A stretch of 64,000 bases of DNA from Spirochaetales bacterium (GCA_027021365.1 JALUUM010000027.1:310001-374000); one strand, 5' to 3'. Positions 25,921 through 35,576 are shown, counted from the first letter of the stretch. The notes: a model not told the origin generated them from the sequence alone. Numbers and translations: made by a program.

Positions 25921-26843
25921 TCACTTACCTCTCTCTTTACCTTTCTGCTCTTGTTTATCGAGTAGATTGCAAGGACGATCACGGTGGTGAGGTACGGAAT
26001 CGATTGAATGAACTCCGAAGGAATCTTTAACGGTGCTATGAATATTGCAAAGGCATTTACAATGCCGAATAGGAGAGAACCCAGAAATGTACCAAGGGGA
26101 AGGTTGCCACCAAGGGAAGATGCCGCAATCGCAATAAATCCCCTTCCGGCTGTCATGTCTCTTGAAAACCATGAAACGTATCCCATTGCAAGGTAGAGTC
26201 CGCCAAAGGAACCGAAGAAACCTGAAAGGAGGAGTGAGTAGAGGCGAACCCTTTTTACGTTTATACCCACCGATTCGGCAGCATCCGGATTCTGTCCCAC
26301 TGCTCTTATCCTGAGACCCAGGGGTGTCTTGTATATGAGGTAGTAGAATACGATTACCGCAATGAAGACGAAGTAGGTGAGGATATTGTGGCCGCTGAGC
26401 ATGGGACCCACTACCGGGATGTCTTTCAGCAGGGGAATATCCAGTGAAGGGAATACGAGGCTCTTTAACGAACTGGATGTTCCCTTGTCGTGTGCAAATA
26501 CGTAGAGAAGAAAGATAGTCATACCAGAGGCGAACATGTTCAGGGCAATTGCTGCAATAATGATATCCGCCTTCAGTTGCAGGTGAAAGTAACCGAGGAT
26601 GGCGGCCATTGCAACGCCGGCAGCGACGCCGGCAAAGAGTGCCAGCCAGAGGCTCCCCGTAAAGCCGCTTACCATCACCCCCGTAAATGCGGCCATCAAC
26701 ATGATTCCTTCCAGTGCTATGTTGATCGATCCGGCAAGTGCCGTTATTGCAACACCGATTGCAGGGTACAGAATAGGCGTCATAACCCTTATTGTGGCAA
26801 AGATGAATTTTGGTGAGAGGATACTCTTAATTATTGGGTTCAT
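25917..26843 (-). CDS. ABC transporter permease, nucleoside (BMP-linked) type, subunit 2
   Basis: A 308-residue inner-membrane permease with about nine hydrophobic segments, of the BPD_transp_2 (RbsC/LivH-like) family and like B. subtilis YufQ/NupQ. 'GSINIALEGIMLMAAFTG' (core NIALEGIMLM) near residue 45 and 'RIRAVGQNPDAAESVGINVKRV' (core AVGQNPDAAESVGI) near 185 are the typical signatures. It overlaps the first permease gene by 17 bp and the nucleoside hydrolase by 4 bp. It should form a heterodimer with subunit 1 for nucleoside import. Confidence 0.92.
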   Translation of the reverse strand: MNPIIKSILSPKFIFATIRVMTPILYPAIGVAITALAGSINIALEGIMLMAAFTGVMVSGFTGSLWLALFAGVAAGVAMAAILGYFHLQLKADIIIAAIALNMFASGMTIFLLYVFAHDKGTSSSLKSLVFPSLDIPLLKDIPVVGPMLSGHNILTYFVFIAVIVFYYLIYKTPLGLRIRAVGQNPDAAESVGINVKRVRLYSLLLSGFFGSFGGLYLAMGYVSWFSRDMTAGRGFIAIAASSLGGNLPLGTFLGSLLFGIVNAFAIFIAPLKIPSEFIQSIPYLTTVIVLAIYSINKSRKVKREVSE

Positions 26844-27903
26844 CTATTGCCTCCTTCCTCTTTGCCTCTCTGATGGTTATCCTGTATTTGAACCTTTCGA
26901 GGAAAGCTTCTGCCGTTATGAGGAGGATAATTATAGATTGAATGGCAACAACCATCTCCGATGGTATATCAGAGAGAAGGTTCATAATCTGGCCACCGGT
27001 CCTTAAGTATGAGAGGAACAGGGCTGCAAAGATTATGTATATCGGATTGTTCCTTCCTATGATGGCAACTACTACACCGTCCCACCCGTAACCGGGGCTC
27101 AACTGCCAGTTGAATCTCCTGTGAAGGCCCATTACTTCGGTCATGCCGCCTATTCCGGCAAGGAAGCCTCCAAGGACCTGTGATAGCACGATAACCATGA
27201 AGACGTTGATACCACCGAATCTTGCAAAATTCTTGTTTATTCCCGTCGTCCTTATTTCGTAACCTCTTGTCGTATGGTAGAGGAAGTAGTATGTAAGGAT
27301 GGCAAACGCAAAGGAAATTATAATTCCGAGGTGTATTCTCGTTCCGGGAACGAATTGTGCCAGCCAGGCTGTTTTCGGCAGTTCATAGGATACGAGAAAG
27401 CCTGCCGACTTGTCCCTGAAGTGATAGTTTATCAGGTAGAGCCCGAGAAAATATGCTACATAGTTCATCATCAGGCTTATAACGAGTTCATCGGTATTCC
27501 ACTTTGCCTTCAGTATCCCCGGTATGAAACCCCAGATAGCTCCCGTGATTCCTGCAATAAGTAGTACCGTGGTTATATGGAGAATGGCAGGCATGTGAGT
27601 CGATACTGCAAATGCCGTTCCGACCGCTGCTCCTATGAAGAGAGCGCCCTCGGCGCCGATGTTGAACTGTTCAGCCTGGAATGGTATCGATATGGCCAGT
27701 CCGCATAGAATGATAGGCGATGCAGTTTCTATGAAGTTTCCGAATCTACCCTTGGAGAGAAGCGGACCGAGGAAGAATGATTTCAGAGAAAATCCAGGAT
27801 TCTTGCTTATGATGAAAATTATGAGCACGCTGATCACTATGCCTATTAGAACCGCAATGATCGTGCGAATCAGATGAAAGTATTTTACTATGAATTTCTC
27901 CAC
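26827..27903 (-). CDS. ABC transporter permease, nucleoside (BMP-linked) type, subunit 1
   Basis: A 358-residue inner-membrane permease like YufP/NupP, with about ten hydrophobic segments. 'QFNIGAEGALFIGAAVG' (near residue 83) is the family hallmark, and 'WNTDELVISLMMNYVAYFLG' and 'GINVFMVIVLSQVLGGFLAGIGG' (core GGFLAGIGGMTE) follow. It lies 27 nt after the ATPase gene and overlaps the next permease. Function as the partner permease of the BMP-type importer is inferred from family and gene order. Confidence 0.92.
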   Translation of the reverse strand: MEKFIVKYFHLIRTIIAVLIGIVISVLIIFIISKNPGFSLKSFFLGPLLSKGRFGNFIETASPIILCGLAISIPFQAEQFNIGAEGALFIGAAVGTAFAVSTHMPAILHITTVLLIAGITGAIWGFIPGILKAKWNTDELVISLMMNYVAYFLGLYLINYHFRDKSAGFLVSYELPKTAWLAQFVPGTRIHLGIIISFAFAILTYYFLYHTTRGYEIRTTGINKNFARFGGINVFMVIVLSQVLGGFLAGIGGMTEVMGLHRRFNWQLSPGYGWDGVVVAIIGRNNPIYIIFAALFLSYLRTGGQIMNLLSDIPSEMVVAIQSIIILLITAEAFLERFKYRITIREAKRKEAIDEPNN

Positions 27904-27930
27904 TTCTTTCCTCCTGAGATCATCCGTTAT

Positions 27931-29457
27931 TCAATGCTTGTCCCTCTTGACACCGAGCATATAAGGACCGAGCTGTTCCTGTGTAACTTTGGCAGGCGAA
28001 TCGAATTCCGCCACTATTTCTCCATTGTAGATCACAAGTATCCTCGATGAAATCTTCAGTATTTCATCGAGGTCGGCAGAGACGAGAAAGACGGCTATTC
28101 CGTTGTCGCGGGCATTCATTAGAAGCTCATGAACCATCTCCTCCGAACCGACATCGATACCGCGGGTCGGCTGGTCGGCAACTATCAATTTTGGTTCCGA
28201 GGATAGTTCCCTTGCGACGACTACCTTCTGGATATTACCTCCGGATAGCGCGGAAACGGGTGTTTTCGATGACTGTGCCAGTATCTTGAATTGTTTGATG
28301 AGCTCTTCCGAATGTTCCGTTATCTTTTTCCAGTCGAGAACCATGCCCCTGGCGAAGGGTTTCTTGTAATACCTGTCCACTATTATGTTTTCCTGAATGG
28401 TGGATTTTTCTGCTACACCATTCTCCATTCTGTCTTCGGGAATATGGGAAACACCCAGTTCCCTGATGTCCCTTGGTGTAAAGCCAGTTATCTCCCTCTC
28501 ACCGAGGAATATGTGTCCGGATGTGGCCTCTCTTAAGCCTGTAAGTATTTCAACCAGTTCTGTCTGTCCGTTTCCCTCTACACCTGCAAGGCCCAGTATT
28601 TCGCCCCTCCTCACTTCAAAGGATACATTCTTCAAAACATGAAGGTTCTCCTCGTTTATATAGTTGAGGCCGTTTACCTTTAGGTAGGCCTCTCCCGTTT
28701 TTTCGGCTTCCGGTATCCTTTCGAAGCTTATCTCTCTTCCCACCATAAGTTCTGCTATCTCATGTTCCGTGAGTTTTGAGGCATCCTCTGTGGCTATGTC
28801 CTTACCATCACGAATTATCGTTACCCTGTCTGCTATAACCTTTACCTCTTTGAGCTTGTGGGAGATAAATATTATCGTTTTGCCTTTGGCTTTAAGCTCT
28901 TTGAGTGATTTAAAGAGGACCTCTGTTTCCTGCGGCGTGAGAACAGATGTTGGTTCGTCCAGTATGATAAGTTCCGCATTTCGAATCAGCACCTTTAGTA
29001 TCTCGATTCTCTGCCTTATTCCCACGGGGAGGTCCTTTACCAGCTTGTTCAGGGGCACTTCAAAACCGAATTCCTTGCATGCCTCTTCTGTTTTTTTAAG
29101 TATCTTTTTGGAATCGAGGAATAGTTTCCATTTTACTGGCTCCTCGCCTAAAATGATATTCTCGGCAACGGTGAGGTCGGGCGCAAGCATGAGGTGCTGG
29201 TGAATCATTCCTATTCCCATGGCGATTGCTTCCAGCGAGTTGTGAATCTTCACCTTCTTGCCCTTGTAGAGGATTTCTCCTTCCTGAGGAATTTCCTCTC
29301 CGAAGATTATCTTCATGAGGGTGGATTTTCCCGCTCCGTTTTCGCCTACTATTGCATGAATGGTGTTTTCCTGGACATCGATATTGATGCCCTTGTTTGC
29401 TACGACACCGTTTGGATAAACTTTTACTATATTCTTAAGAGAAAGTATCGTTCCCAT
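27931..29457 (-). CDS. ABC transporter ATPase with two nucleotide-binding domains (nucleoside import)
   Basis: A 508-residue cytoplasmic ATPase of the RbsA/YufO type. The first NBD has an intact Walker A 'GENGAGKSTL' (about 38-47), Walker B 'LIILDEPTSVL', and a degenerate signature ('VGIRQR' instead of LSGGQ). The second NBD has a degenerate Walker A ('GVEGNGQTEL') but a good signature 'LSGGNIQKV' and 'LIVADQPTRGIDVG'. This complementary asymmetry is normal for BMP-linked ATPases, giving one full and one degenerate ATP site. It is the first gene of the operon that runs to 23639. A promoter lies at 29528-29501. Confidence 0.95.
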   Translation of the reverse strand: MGTILSLKNIVKVYPNGVVANKGINIDVQENTIHAIVGENGAGKSTLMKIIFGEEIPQEGEILYKGKKVKIHNSLEAIAMGIGMIHQHLMLAPDLTVAENIILGEEPVKWKLFLDSKKILKKTEEACKEFGFEVPLNKLVKDLPVGIRQRIEILKVLIRNAELIILDEPTSVLTPQETEVLFKSLKELKAKGKTIIFISHKLKEVKVIADRVTIIRDGKDIATEDASKLTEHEIAELMVGREISFERIPEAEKTGEAYLKVNGLNYINEENLHVLKNVSFEVRRGEILGLAGVEGNGQTELVEILTGLREATSGHIFLGEREITGFTPRDIRELGVSHIPEDRMENGVAEKSTIQENIIVDRYYKKPFARGMVLDWKKITEHSEELIKQFKILAQSSKTPVSALSGGNIQKVVVARELSSEPKLIVADQPTRGIDVGSEEMVHELLMNARDNGIAVFLVSADLDEILKISSRILVIYNGEIVAEFDSPAKVTQEQLGPYMLGVKRDKH

Positions 29458-29500
29458 TTTTGCACCTCTGTTGGCATTTTAGGAAAAAATAATTTCTGTT

Positions 29501-29528
29501 ACTATACCTTATAGAGGAAAAAAAGCAA
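29501..29528 (-). promoter_or_regulatory. sigma70-like promoter of the nucleoside transporter operon
   Basis: On the minus strand: TTGCTT (29528-29523), a 16-bp spacer and TATAGT (29506-29501). An AGAGGTG ribosome site follows just before the ATG at 29457. Confidence 0.45.
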
Positions 29529-29564
29529 ATATATTTTTTATGGGAATAAGAATCGAGGTGGAGT

Positions 29565-30845
29565 TTATTTCCAGAATTTTTGCATTCTCTTTCTTAAGCT
29601 TTCCCTGTAGGCATCCCAGTCATCTATCGGATTCTCTGCTATCCCTTCCTCACAGGCAGCCCTGGCAACGGCACTGGCCTCCCATTCTATGACACGGGGA
29701 TCGAAGGGTTTCGGAACTATGTAGTCGCGTCCGAAAGAAAACTCTCTTCCCTCGTAGGCCTTCTTCACAATATCGGGAACAGGTTCCTTTGCTAGCCCTG
29801 CAAGTGCATGGGATGCGGCTATTTTCATTCCTTCGGTGATCTTTTTCGCATGAACATCGAGTGCTCCCCTGAATATGAAGGGAAAGCCAAGAACGTTGTT
29901 TATCTGGTTGGGGTAATCGCTCCTTCCCGTAGCCATTATCACGTCTTCTCTCGTCTTCCTTGCAAGGTCGTAGGTGATTTCCGGGTCGGGATTTGCCATG
30001 GCAAAAACGATGGGGTCCCTGTTCATGGAGAGGAGCATTTCCGGGCTTACAAGGTCTTTCGTGGATACCCCCATGAATACATCGGCACCGGCAATAGCTT
30101 CTTTAAGGGTGCGCATCGTAGTATCCGCAGCGAATTCCTCCTTCTGAGGGTTCATACCCTCCTCTCTTCCTCTGTATATCACGCCTCTACTGTCACACAT
30201 CACGAGGTTCTCCTTCTTTACACCGAGGGAGACAAAGAACCTGGCACATGATATTCCTGCAGCTCCGGCACCGCTGAATACTACCCTTATCTCTTCCATA
30301 TCCTTACCCGTCAGTTCCAGTGCATTCAGGAGCCCGGCACCTGCTATTATTGCAGTGCCGTGCTGGTCATCGTGGAAAATCGGAATGTTGCAGATCTCCT
30401 TCAACTTGTTCTCTATGTAGAAACACTCGGGAGCCTTGATATCCTCGAGGTTCACTCCGCCGAAGGTGGGCTCCAGGAGTTTTACCAATTCTATTATCTT
30501 GTCGGGGTCTTCCGTATCCACCTCGAGATCGAAAACATCGATGTCGGCAAACCGTTTGAAGAGGACTCCCTTTCCCTCCATGACAGGCTTGCTGGCAAGA
30601 GCTCCCCTGTTTCCCAGTCCGAGTATTGCAGTTCCGTTGGATACAACCGCAACGAGGTTCCCCCTGTTGGTGTATCTGAAAACATCCGAGGGATTCTTGT
30701 CGATTTCAAGTACCGGTGCTGCAACACCGGGGGTGTATGCAAGAGAGAGCTCCTTTGCAGTCTGGCAGGGCTTCGTGGTAACAACCTCCAGTTTTCCGGG
30801 CCTACCCTCGGAATGATACCGGAGTGAATCCTCTTTCAGTCCCAT
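29565..30845 (-). CDS. Malic enzyme (malate dehydrogenase, oxaloacetate-decarboxylating)
   Basis: A 426-residue short-type malic enzyme that converts malate to pyruvate and CO2 with NAD(P)+. '[13 protein letters not shown]' near residue 37, '[18 protein letters not shown]' (core [15 protein letters not shown]) and '[13 protein letters not shown]' near 153 carry the substrate and metal residues; '[16 protein letters not shown]' is the nucleotide-binding glycine motif; '[10 protein letters not shown]' and '[17 protein letters not shown]' close the site. The phosphotransacetylase-like tail of MaeB is absent, as expected at this length. It follows the Ldh2-type dehydrogenase by 41 nt in one operon. 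Confidence 0.95.
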   Translation of the reverse strand: MGLKEDSLRYHSEGRPGKLEVVTTKPCQTAKELSLAYTPGVAAPVLEIDKNPSDVFRYTNRGNLVAVVSNGTAILGLGNRGALASKPVMEGKGVLFKRFADIDVFDLEVDTEDPDKIIELVKLLEPTFGGVNLEDIKAPECFYIENKLKEICNIPIFHDDQHGTAIIAGAGLLNALELTGKDMEEIRVVFSGAGAAGISCARFFVSLGVKKENLVMCDSRGVIYRGREEGMNPQKEEFAADTTMRTLKEAIAGADVFMGVSTKDLVSPEMLLSMNRDPIVFAMANPDPEITYDLARKTREDVIMATGRSDYPNQINNVLGFPFIFRGALDVHAKKITEGMKIAASHALAGLAKEPVPDIVKKAYEGREFSFGRDYIVPKPFDPRVIEWEASAVARAACEEGIAENPIDDWDAYRESLRKRMQKFWK

Positions 30846-30886
30846 TTTTTCCTCCCTTTAAAACTTTCGGCTCGAGATTTTCAACC

Positions 30887-32023
30887 CTATTTCATGTTTT
30901 CTTCGAAATCAAACTTGTAGGGGAGATTGTACCTGTCCCTGATTTCGATTATCTGCTGCTGTAGAACCTTGTCCACCTTTGCTCCCTTATCCTTCCTGTA
31001 GAGCCATGCCTCGTACTCTTTCTCTCCGGCGGTATAGATTCTCTTTGCACCGGGCATCTTTTTGGAATTCCTTAACTGCCTCAGTATGTCACCTGCAGTC
31101 TTCTTGAATTTATCGAGCTCTATGAATGCTTCCACATTGATTGCAATGAAGAAGTGACCTAAGGGATAGGGTATCTTGTTTCCATTCTCATCGTAACCGA
31201 GAAGCATCTTAAGGTATGATCCCTGTTGAAGTGCAGCGGAGAGGAGTTCTACCACTGTGGCGTATCCGTATCCCTTGTAGCCCCCGAGTTCCTCTCCCAA
31301 TCCTCCGAGGGGGGCGAGGGCCGCCTTGCCAGCAACGAGATCCTTTAGAATCTGTTTAGAATCTGTCTTGTAAGTCCCGTCTTCCCCGATTACCCATCCC
31401 TCCGGAATGTCCTTTCCCAGCCTTGCATATACCTCTATCTTTCCCCTCTGGGTAACGGAGGTGGCGCAGTCCAGCACGAAGGGGAACGGTTCATCGGTTG
31501 GCATGCCAAAGGTAAGGGGGTTGGTTCCCAGCATATTTTCCACGCCAAAGGTCGGTGCAATGGAGGGTCTTGCATTCGTACCCGTTATACCTATCATTCC
31601 CGCATTTGTTGCCATGAGTGCATAGTATCCTGCTATGCCATAGTGGGTGGAATTTCTTGCCACTACCATTCCCATTCCGTATTTCCTTGCCTTCTCGATA
31701 GCCATGCTCATGCATCTGTGACCTATCACATGGCCCATTCCGTTGTGGCCGTCCACCACGGCGGTGGTAGGCCCTTCCCGCACTATCTCGAAATTGGTGA
31801 TTGGGTTCAGTATCCCGTCATTTATCCTGTCAATGTATATCGGTTTGAACCTGCCAATACCGTGGGAATCTATCCCCCTCTTGTCGGATGTTATCAGTAC
31901 CTCGGCACATATCTTTGCATCTTCCTCCGGCACACCCACTGCCTTGAAGCCATCAACCATGAACCTCTCCAGAAGGTCGAAATCTACCCATACGAAATCT
32001 TCTCCCATAATGTCTTCGGACAT
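30887..32023 (-). CDS. Malate/L-lactate dehydrogenase family (Ldh2) oxidoreductase
   Basis: A 378-residue NAD(P)-dependent dehydrogenase of the Ldh2/MDH2 family, which includes malate, sulfolactate, ureidoglycolate and 2,3-diketogulonate reductases. Family marks are 'KRGIDSHGIGRFKPIY' (substrate His), 'VVDGHNGMGHVIGHRCM', 'VARNSTHYGIAGYYALMA' (core NSTHYGIAGYY), 'GTNPLTFGMPTDE' and 'GLGEELGGYKGYGYA'. Position between a DeoR regulator and malic enzyme points to malate or another 2-hydroxyacid as substrate. The exact one cannot be told from sequence. Confidence 0.9.
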   Translation of the reverse strand: MSEDIMGEDFVWVDFDLLERFMVDGFKAVGVPEEDAKICAEVLITSDKRGIDSHGIGRFKPIYIDRINDGILNPITNFEIVREGPTTAVVDGHNGMGHVIGHRCMSMAIEKARKYGMGMVVARNSTHYGIAGYYALMATNAGMIGITGTNARPSIAPTFGVENMLGTNPLTFGMPTDEPFPFVLDCATSVTQRGKIEVYARLGKDIPEGWVIGEDGTYKTDSKQILKDLVAGKAALAPLGGLGEELGGYKGYGYATVVELLSAALQQGSYLKMLLGYDENGNKIPYPLGHFFIAINVEAFIELDKFKKTAGDILRQLRNSKKMPGAKRIYTAGEKEYEAWLYRKDKGAKVDKVLQQQIIEIRDRYNLPYKFDFEENMK

Positions 32024-32044
32024 CTTTACTCTCCTTATATATTT

Positions 32045-32848
32045 TTAAATTTTTTCACCTTCATTCTTTGCAATAACGATTCTGATACCGGCCTCTTCGA
32101 GTTCTTTCCTGTACTCCTCGTTGAACTGGTCATCAGTTACGAGAATGTCCACCGAATCTATCGTTGCGGTGAGGAAGTTCGATGTGACGCCGAGTTTTCT
32201 GTGATCGGCAACGACGATTACAGTACCCCTTGTCCTCTCTATCATCATGCGTGCAACCTCTGCCTCCTGATAAACAGGAGTTGTGAGTCCGTATTTGACG
32301 CTTATTCCGTCTACACCAATAATAGCCTTCGTACCGTAAACCTGTCCTAGAGTGAGAGATGCAAACCCGCCTACCAGTGAATTTGACTGGTACCTGTAGA
32401 CACCGCCGACCAGTATCAGTTCCTTGATATTGGGGTTTGGCTCCATTACCGCACCGAGGTTGCTGGTTATAACCCTGATATTGTTGCCGTGGAGATGCCT
32501 TATCACTTGAAGGGTGGTGGAACCGCTGTTTATGAGTAGTGTATCGCCGTCTTCTATCAGCTCTGCCGTGGTTCTTCCTATGGCTTCCTTTGCCTCGCGG
32601 TCTATCCTGTTCTTCTGTATGTAGAGGGGTTCCGTTTTCATTCTCTGGCTGAAAATGGCACCCCCATGGGTTCTCTCCAGCAATCCCTGTCTTTCGAGTA
32701 TATCGAGGTCACGCCTTATCGTTATTTCCGATACGTTGAGTGATTCGCTTAACTCGGTAACCTTTACGATTCCCTTCGTTCTTACCATCTCGTATATCAT
32801 CTTCTGCCTTGCAGCAGGTATATATCCGCCTCTGTTTTTCTTTCCCAT
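32045..32848 (-). CDS. DeoR/GlpR-family transcriptional regulator
   Basis: A 267-residue sugar-phosphate-responsive type repressor. The N-terminal winged helix reads 'VTELSESLNVSEITIRRDLDILERQG' (core NVSEITIRRDLD) followed by 'RTHGGAIF', the DeoR signature. The C-terminal DeoRC domain has 'GDTLLINSGSTTLQVI' and 'KAIIGVDGIS'. The ATG at 32848 was chosen over a TTG at 32860 because GAGG lies just upstream of it; the longer form would put the ribosome site inside the gene. It heads an operon with the Ldh2-type and malic enzymes and probably represses it. Effector unknown. Confidence 0.93.
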   Translation of the reverse strand: MGKKNRGGYIPAARQKMIYEMVRTKGIVKVTELSESLNVSEITIRRDLDILERQGLLERTHGGAIFSQRMKTEPLYIQKNRIDREAKEAIGRTTAELIEDGDTLLINSGSTTLQVIRHLHGNNIRVITSNLGAVMEPNPNIKELILVGGVYRYQSNSLVGGFASLTLGQVYGTKAIIGVDGISVKYGLTTPVYQEAEVARMMIERTRGTVIVVADHRKLGVTSNFLTATIDSVDILVTDDQFNEEYRKELEEAGIRIVIAKNEGEKI

Positions 32849-32865
32849 AGAATACCTCAATTAAA

Positions 32866-32894
32866 ATTAAAACATGATTGTTTTTGATTGTCAA
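32866..32894 (-). promoter_or_regulatory. promoter and candidate operator of the deoR-malate operon
   Basis: On the minus strand: TTGACA (32894-32889), a 17-bp spacer and TTTAAT (32871-32866), 11 of 12 consensus matches. GATTGT occurs twice on the plus strand (32876-32881 and 32886-32891), one helical turn apart and overlapping the -35 box, a candidate DeoR operator. Confidence 0.6.
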
Positions 32895-32912
32895 CTTATT
32901 ATTTAGAACTTT

Positions 32913-35576
32913 TTAGAACAAATACAATCGTTTGATAATCGATTCCACTGTGTCAATGAATGTTGTCATGTCGAATGGCTTTACCAGGTAGGGTAACTCG
33001 AAGGTTTCAAGAAATTCTTTTGATTCTTTGCTCGCCGTGTCACCTGTAATTACAAGAAAACGTGTTGCAAGCTCGGGGTGTTTTTCTGAAAGCTCCCTGT
33101 ATATATCGATACCGCTGATTCCGGGCATCCTGATGTCACAGATTATAAGGGCTATCGATGCGGTCTCTGAGTGCTCGATGAACTCCAGTGCCCTCTTCCC
33201 ATTCTGGAATGAAGCGGTCTCGTAACCTTTCCTCTTTAAAAAACGGTCCAGTATCTTTCCAAGTGATTCTTCGTCTTCTATGAGGATTATCCTGGGCTTT
33301 TCCCTCGAACTGATACCCTCGTCGTAATCGTAACCTTCGCCTCGGAGCACTCCTTCCCCTTCCTCTCCGTCTTTTCCTTGTGACTCCTCTGGCATGCCAC
33401 TCTCCGGAAGTTCGATGAAAAAGCGTGCCCCTCCGTTCTCTGCATTTTCCGCCCATATGTTTCCGCCGTGTTCCGAGATGATACCGTGAGTAACGGAGAG
33501 CCCCAGCCCGGTTCCCTTACCGGTTGGCTTTGTGGTGTAGAATGGATCGAAAATGTGGGGTAATGCCTCCTTTGGTATCCCCGGGCCATTGTCCTCTATT
33601 ACCACTCTGATTATCCTCTTCTCTTCCTCTCCCTCTGTCAACGTGGCAAGCGGGTACCTTGGCTTACCCTTTTCCATTATAACAGTGACAAGTCCGTCCC
33701 TGCACGTATCTTCTATCGCCTGGACGGCATTGTCTATGATGTTGAAAAAGACCTGCTCGATTTTGTACCTGTCTCCCGCAATAAAAAAATCATTTCCCCT
33801 CTTTGAAAGAACCATATTGATATTTTCCGTGTCTTCCTTCTCCCGGTACTGGGAGAGCACCTTCTCGATTATGTCGCCCAAGTTGAGTCTGGTCTTCTGA
33901 GCCTTCTGCTGTTTTGCAAAGGATAGGAGGTTCTTAACGATGCTAGCGCTTCTCTTGGTCTCCTCTATCAGGGTATCCACAAGCTTCAACTGATCTTCGT
34001 TGAGCTCCTCCATCTTTAATAGTTGGGCTATTCCCATTACCGCAGCAAGGGGGTTGTTCAGTTCGTGGGCGATTCCCGCAACGAGCTTGCCAATGGAGGC
34101 TAGTTTCTCATTCATAACGAGCTTGGCCTGGAACTCTTTCAGAGCATTCATCTTGTTCTTGAGACTCGTGTGGAGCATGGCATTTTTTACCGCTATGGCC
34201 GCATGGTGAGCGAAACTCAGGGCAAGCTGAGCATCGCTTTCCGTGAAAAAACCCTGCTTCCTGCTGTCCAGGGTGATATATCCTATTACTCCGTCCTGGG
34301 ATATCATGGGAACTCCCATCCATCCCCGTACATAGTCTGTGTTTCCCCACTTCTTGAAATAGTGGCTTGTACTGGCATCATCCAGTATCACCGGTTCCTT
34401 TTTTCTTGCAAGCATCTCCTCCAGTTCGGTGACTTTGTATCGCTTACCAATGGCATTCTCTTTCATGGGAAGATTCTTTCCGGCAAGAACCTGAACATAC
34501 TTACCGTGAAGGAGCATCACCGATGCACTGTCATAGTGGATTACCTTTCTTATCTCATCGAGTATTGTGTTGAATACCTCTTTAAGTTCGAGGCTGCTGT
34601 TTATCGTTGCTATGGAGGACCTTAGTGCCTTTAGTTGTTCTATGTGTTTTCTTTCCTCCTCTGCCAGGCGCGCATTCTCTATTGCCACGGCCGCCTGGTT
34701 GGAGAAGAGTTTCCAGATTCGTATTGCCTCTTTTGGAAAGGGCCCTGGCTTGAAGCTCGATATGTTCATCACGCCAACAACACGTCTTCCGATTTTCAGC
34801 GGCAGGCTCACTATGGAACCTTCCCAATCGGGAGGTGCATCGGAAAAAAACCTGCTTTTCTGTATATCGGAGATTATCTTTGCTCTTCCTGTTTTTGCGA
34901 CGGTATAGGTGATTCCATTCTTCCTCGGTTCTGAGAAGGGCTTATCCCAGAGGCCGTCCGGACCCATTGCCGCCCCGAAAGTAATTACATTGCCGTCGTA
35001 TAGAAAGATATGGGCAAGATCCACCGGGATCAGGTTTATTGCCGTAACTAGAAGTGACTTGAGAACCTTTCTAAGGCTCATCTCAGTGAGGAGCTGCGGA
35101 TTAGACTTTAGGGCGGCATCTATGGCACCTTCCGTAAGTTTTAGGTTGCCTGTGAGTCTCGCTTCCTCTATCTCCTTAAGAAGTAGTGTTCTTGCAACCA
35201 TAAGGAGATCTTCGATTTCCCTTTCCTTTCTCGCAAAGGTTCCGTTTATGCCAAAGTGAAGGGAAGCGTACTTTCTTTGCTCCTTTCCCAGCCAGATACT
35301 GTAGAATGAACTTTCCGAGGAAATCCTTTCGAAACTGATTGGCCTGTTCTTTTCTATTCTTTTTTCCAGATTCCTTATGGTATTTTTCCCAGCTTCGAAC
35401 TCCCTGGGAATGGTAAATCCTTCAAGGAGAATATCCTGGGTCCTGGGAATACAAACCACGAATGATGCCTGAAGATAGTTCTTTATCACAGATGAGATTC
35501 TTCTCAGTTTAACAGAGAGCTGCTCATCTGACTCGAGAATATTGGATATCCTGGAAATAGTGGAAAACCTGTCCAC
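32913..35576 (-). CDS. Hybrid sensor histidine kinase (two GAF, HisKA, HATPase, receiver)
   Basis: An 887-residue soluble kinase with no transmembrane segment. After a divergent N-terminal region (1-150, possibly a degenerate GAF) come GAF domains at about 165-310 and 315-480, a HisKA domain with 'VAGIAHELNNPLAAV' (phospho-His in HELNN), a HATPase domain with 'DNGPGIPKEALPHIFDPFYTTK' (core DNGPGIP, FDPFYTTK) and 'GTGLGLSVTHGI', and a C-terminal receiver ('ILIEDEESL', 'CDIRMPGISG', 'LVKPF'). The receiver has the phospho-acceptor Asp and the Lys. It lies 52 nt upstream of the deoR promoter on the same strand but that gene has its own promoter. Start is GTG with a weak ribosome site. Signal and output are unknown; no separate output regulator is adjacent. 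Confidence 0.92.
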   Translation of the reverse strand: MDRFSTISRISNILESDEQLSVKLRRISSVIKNYLQASFVVCIPRTQDILLEGFTIPREFEAGKNTIRNLEKRIEKNRPISFERISSESSFYSIWLGKEQRKYASLHFGINGTFARKEREIEDLLMVARTLLLKEIEEARLTGNLKLTEGAIDAALKSNPQLLTEMSLRKVLKSLLVTAINLIPVDLAHIFLYDGNVITFGAAMGPDGLWDKPFSEPRKNGITYTVAKTGRAKIISDIQKSRFFSDAPPDWEGSIVSLPLKIGRRVVGVMNISSFKPGPFPKEAIRIWKLFSNQAAVAIENARLAEEERKHIEQLKALRSSIATINSSLELKEVFNTILDEIRKVIHYDSASVMLLHGKYVQVLAGKNLPMKENAIGKRYKVTELEEMLARKKEPVILDDASTSHYFKKWGNTDYVRGWMGVPMISQDGVIGYITLDSRKQGFFTESDAQLALSFAHHAAIAVKNAMLHTSLKNKMNALKEFQAKLVMNEKLASIGKLVAGIAHELNNPLAAVMGIAQLLKMEELNEDQLKLVDTLIEETKRSASIVKNLLSFAKQQKAQKTRLNLGDIIEKVLSQYREKEDTENINMVLSKRGNDFFIAGDRYKIEQVFFNIIDNAVQAIEDTCRDGLVTVIMEKGKPRYPLATLTEGEEEKRIIRVVIEDNGPGIPKEALPHIFDPFYTTKPTGKGTGLGLSVTHGIISEHGGNIWAENAENGGARFFIELPESGMPEESQGKDGEEGEGVLRGEGYDYDEGISSREKPRIILIEDEESLGKILDRFLKRKGYETASFQNGKRALEFIEHSETASIALIICDIRMPGISGIDIYRELSEKHPELATRFLVITGDTASKESKEFLETFELPYLVKPFDMTTFIDTVESIIKRLYLF

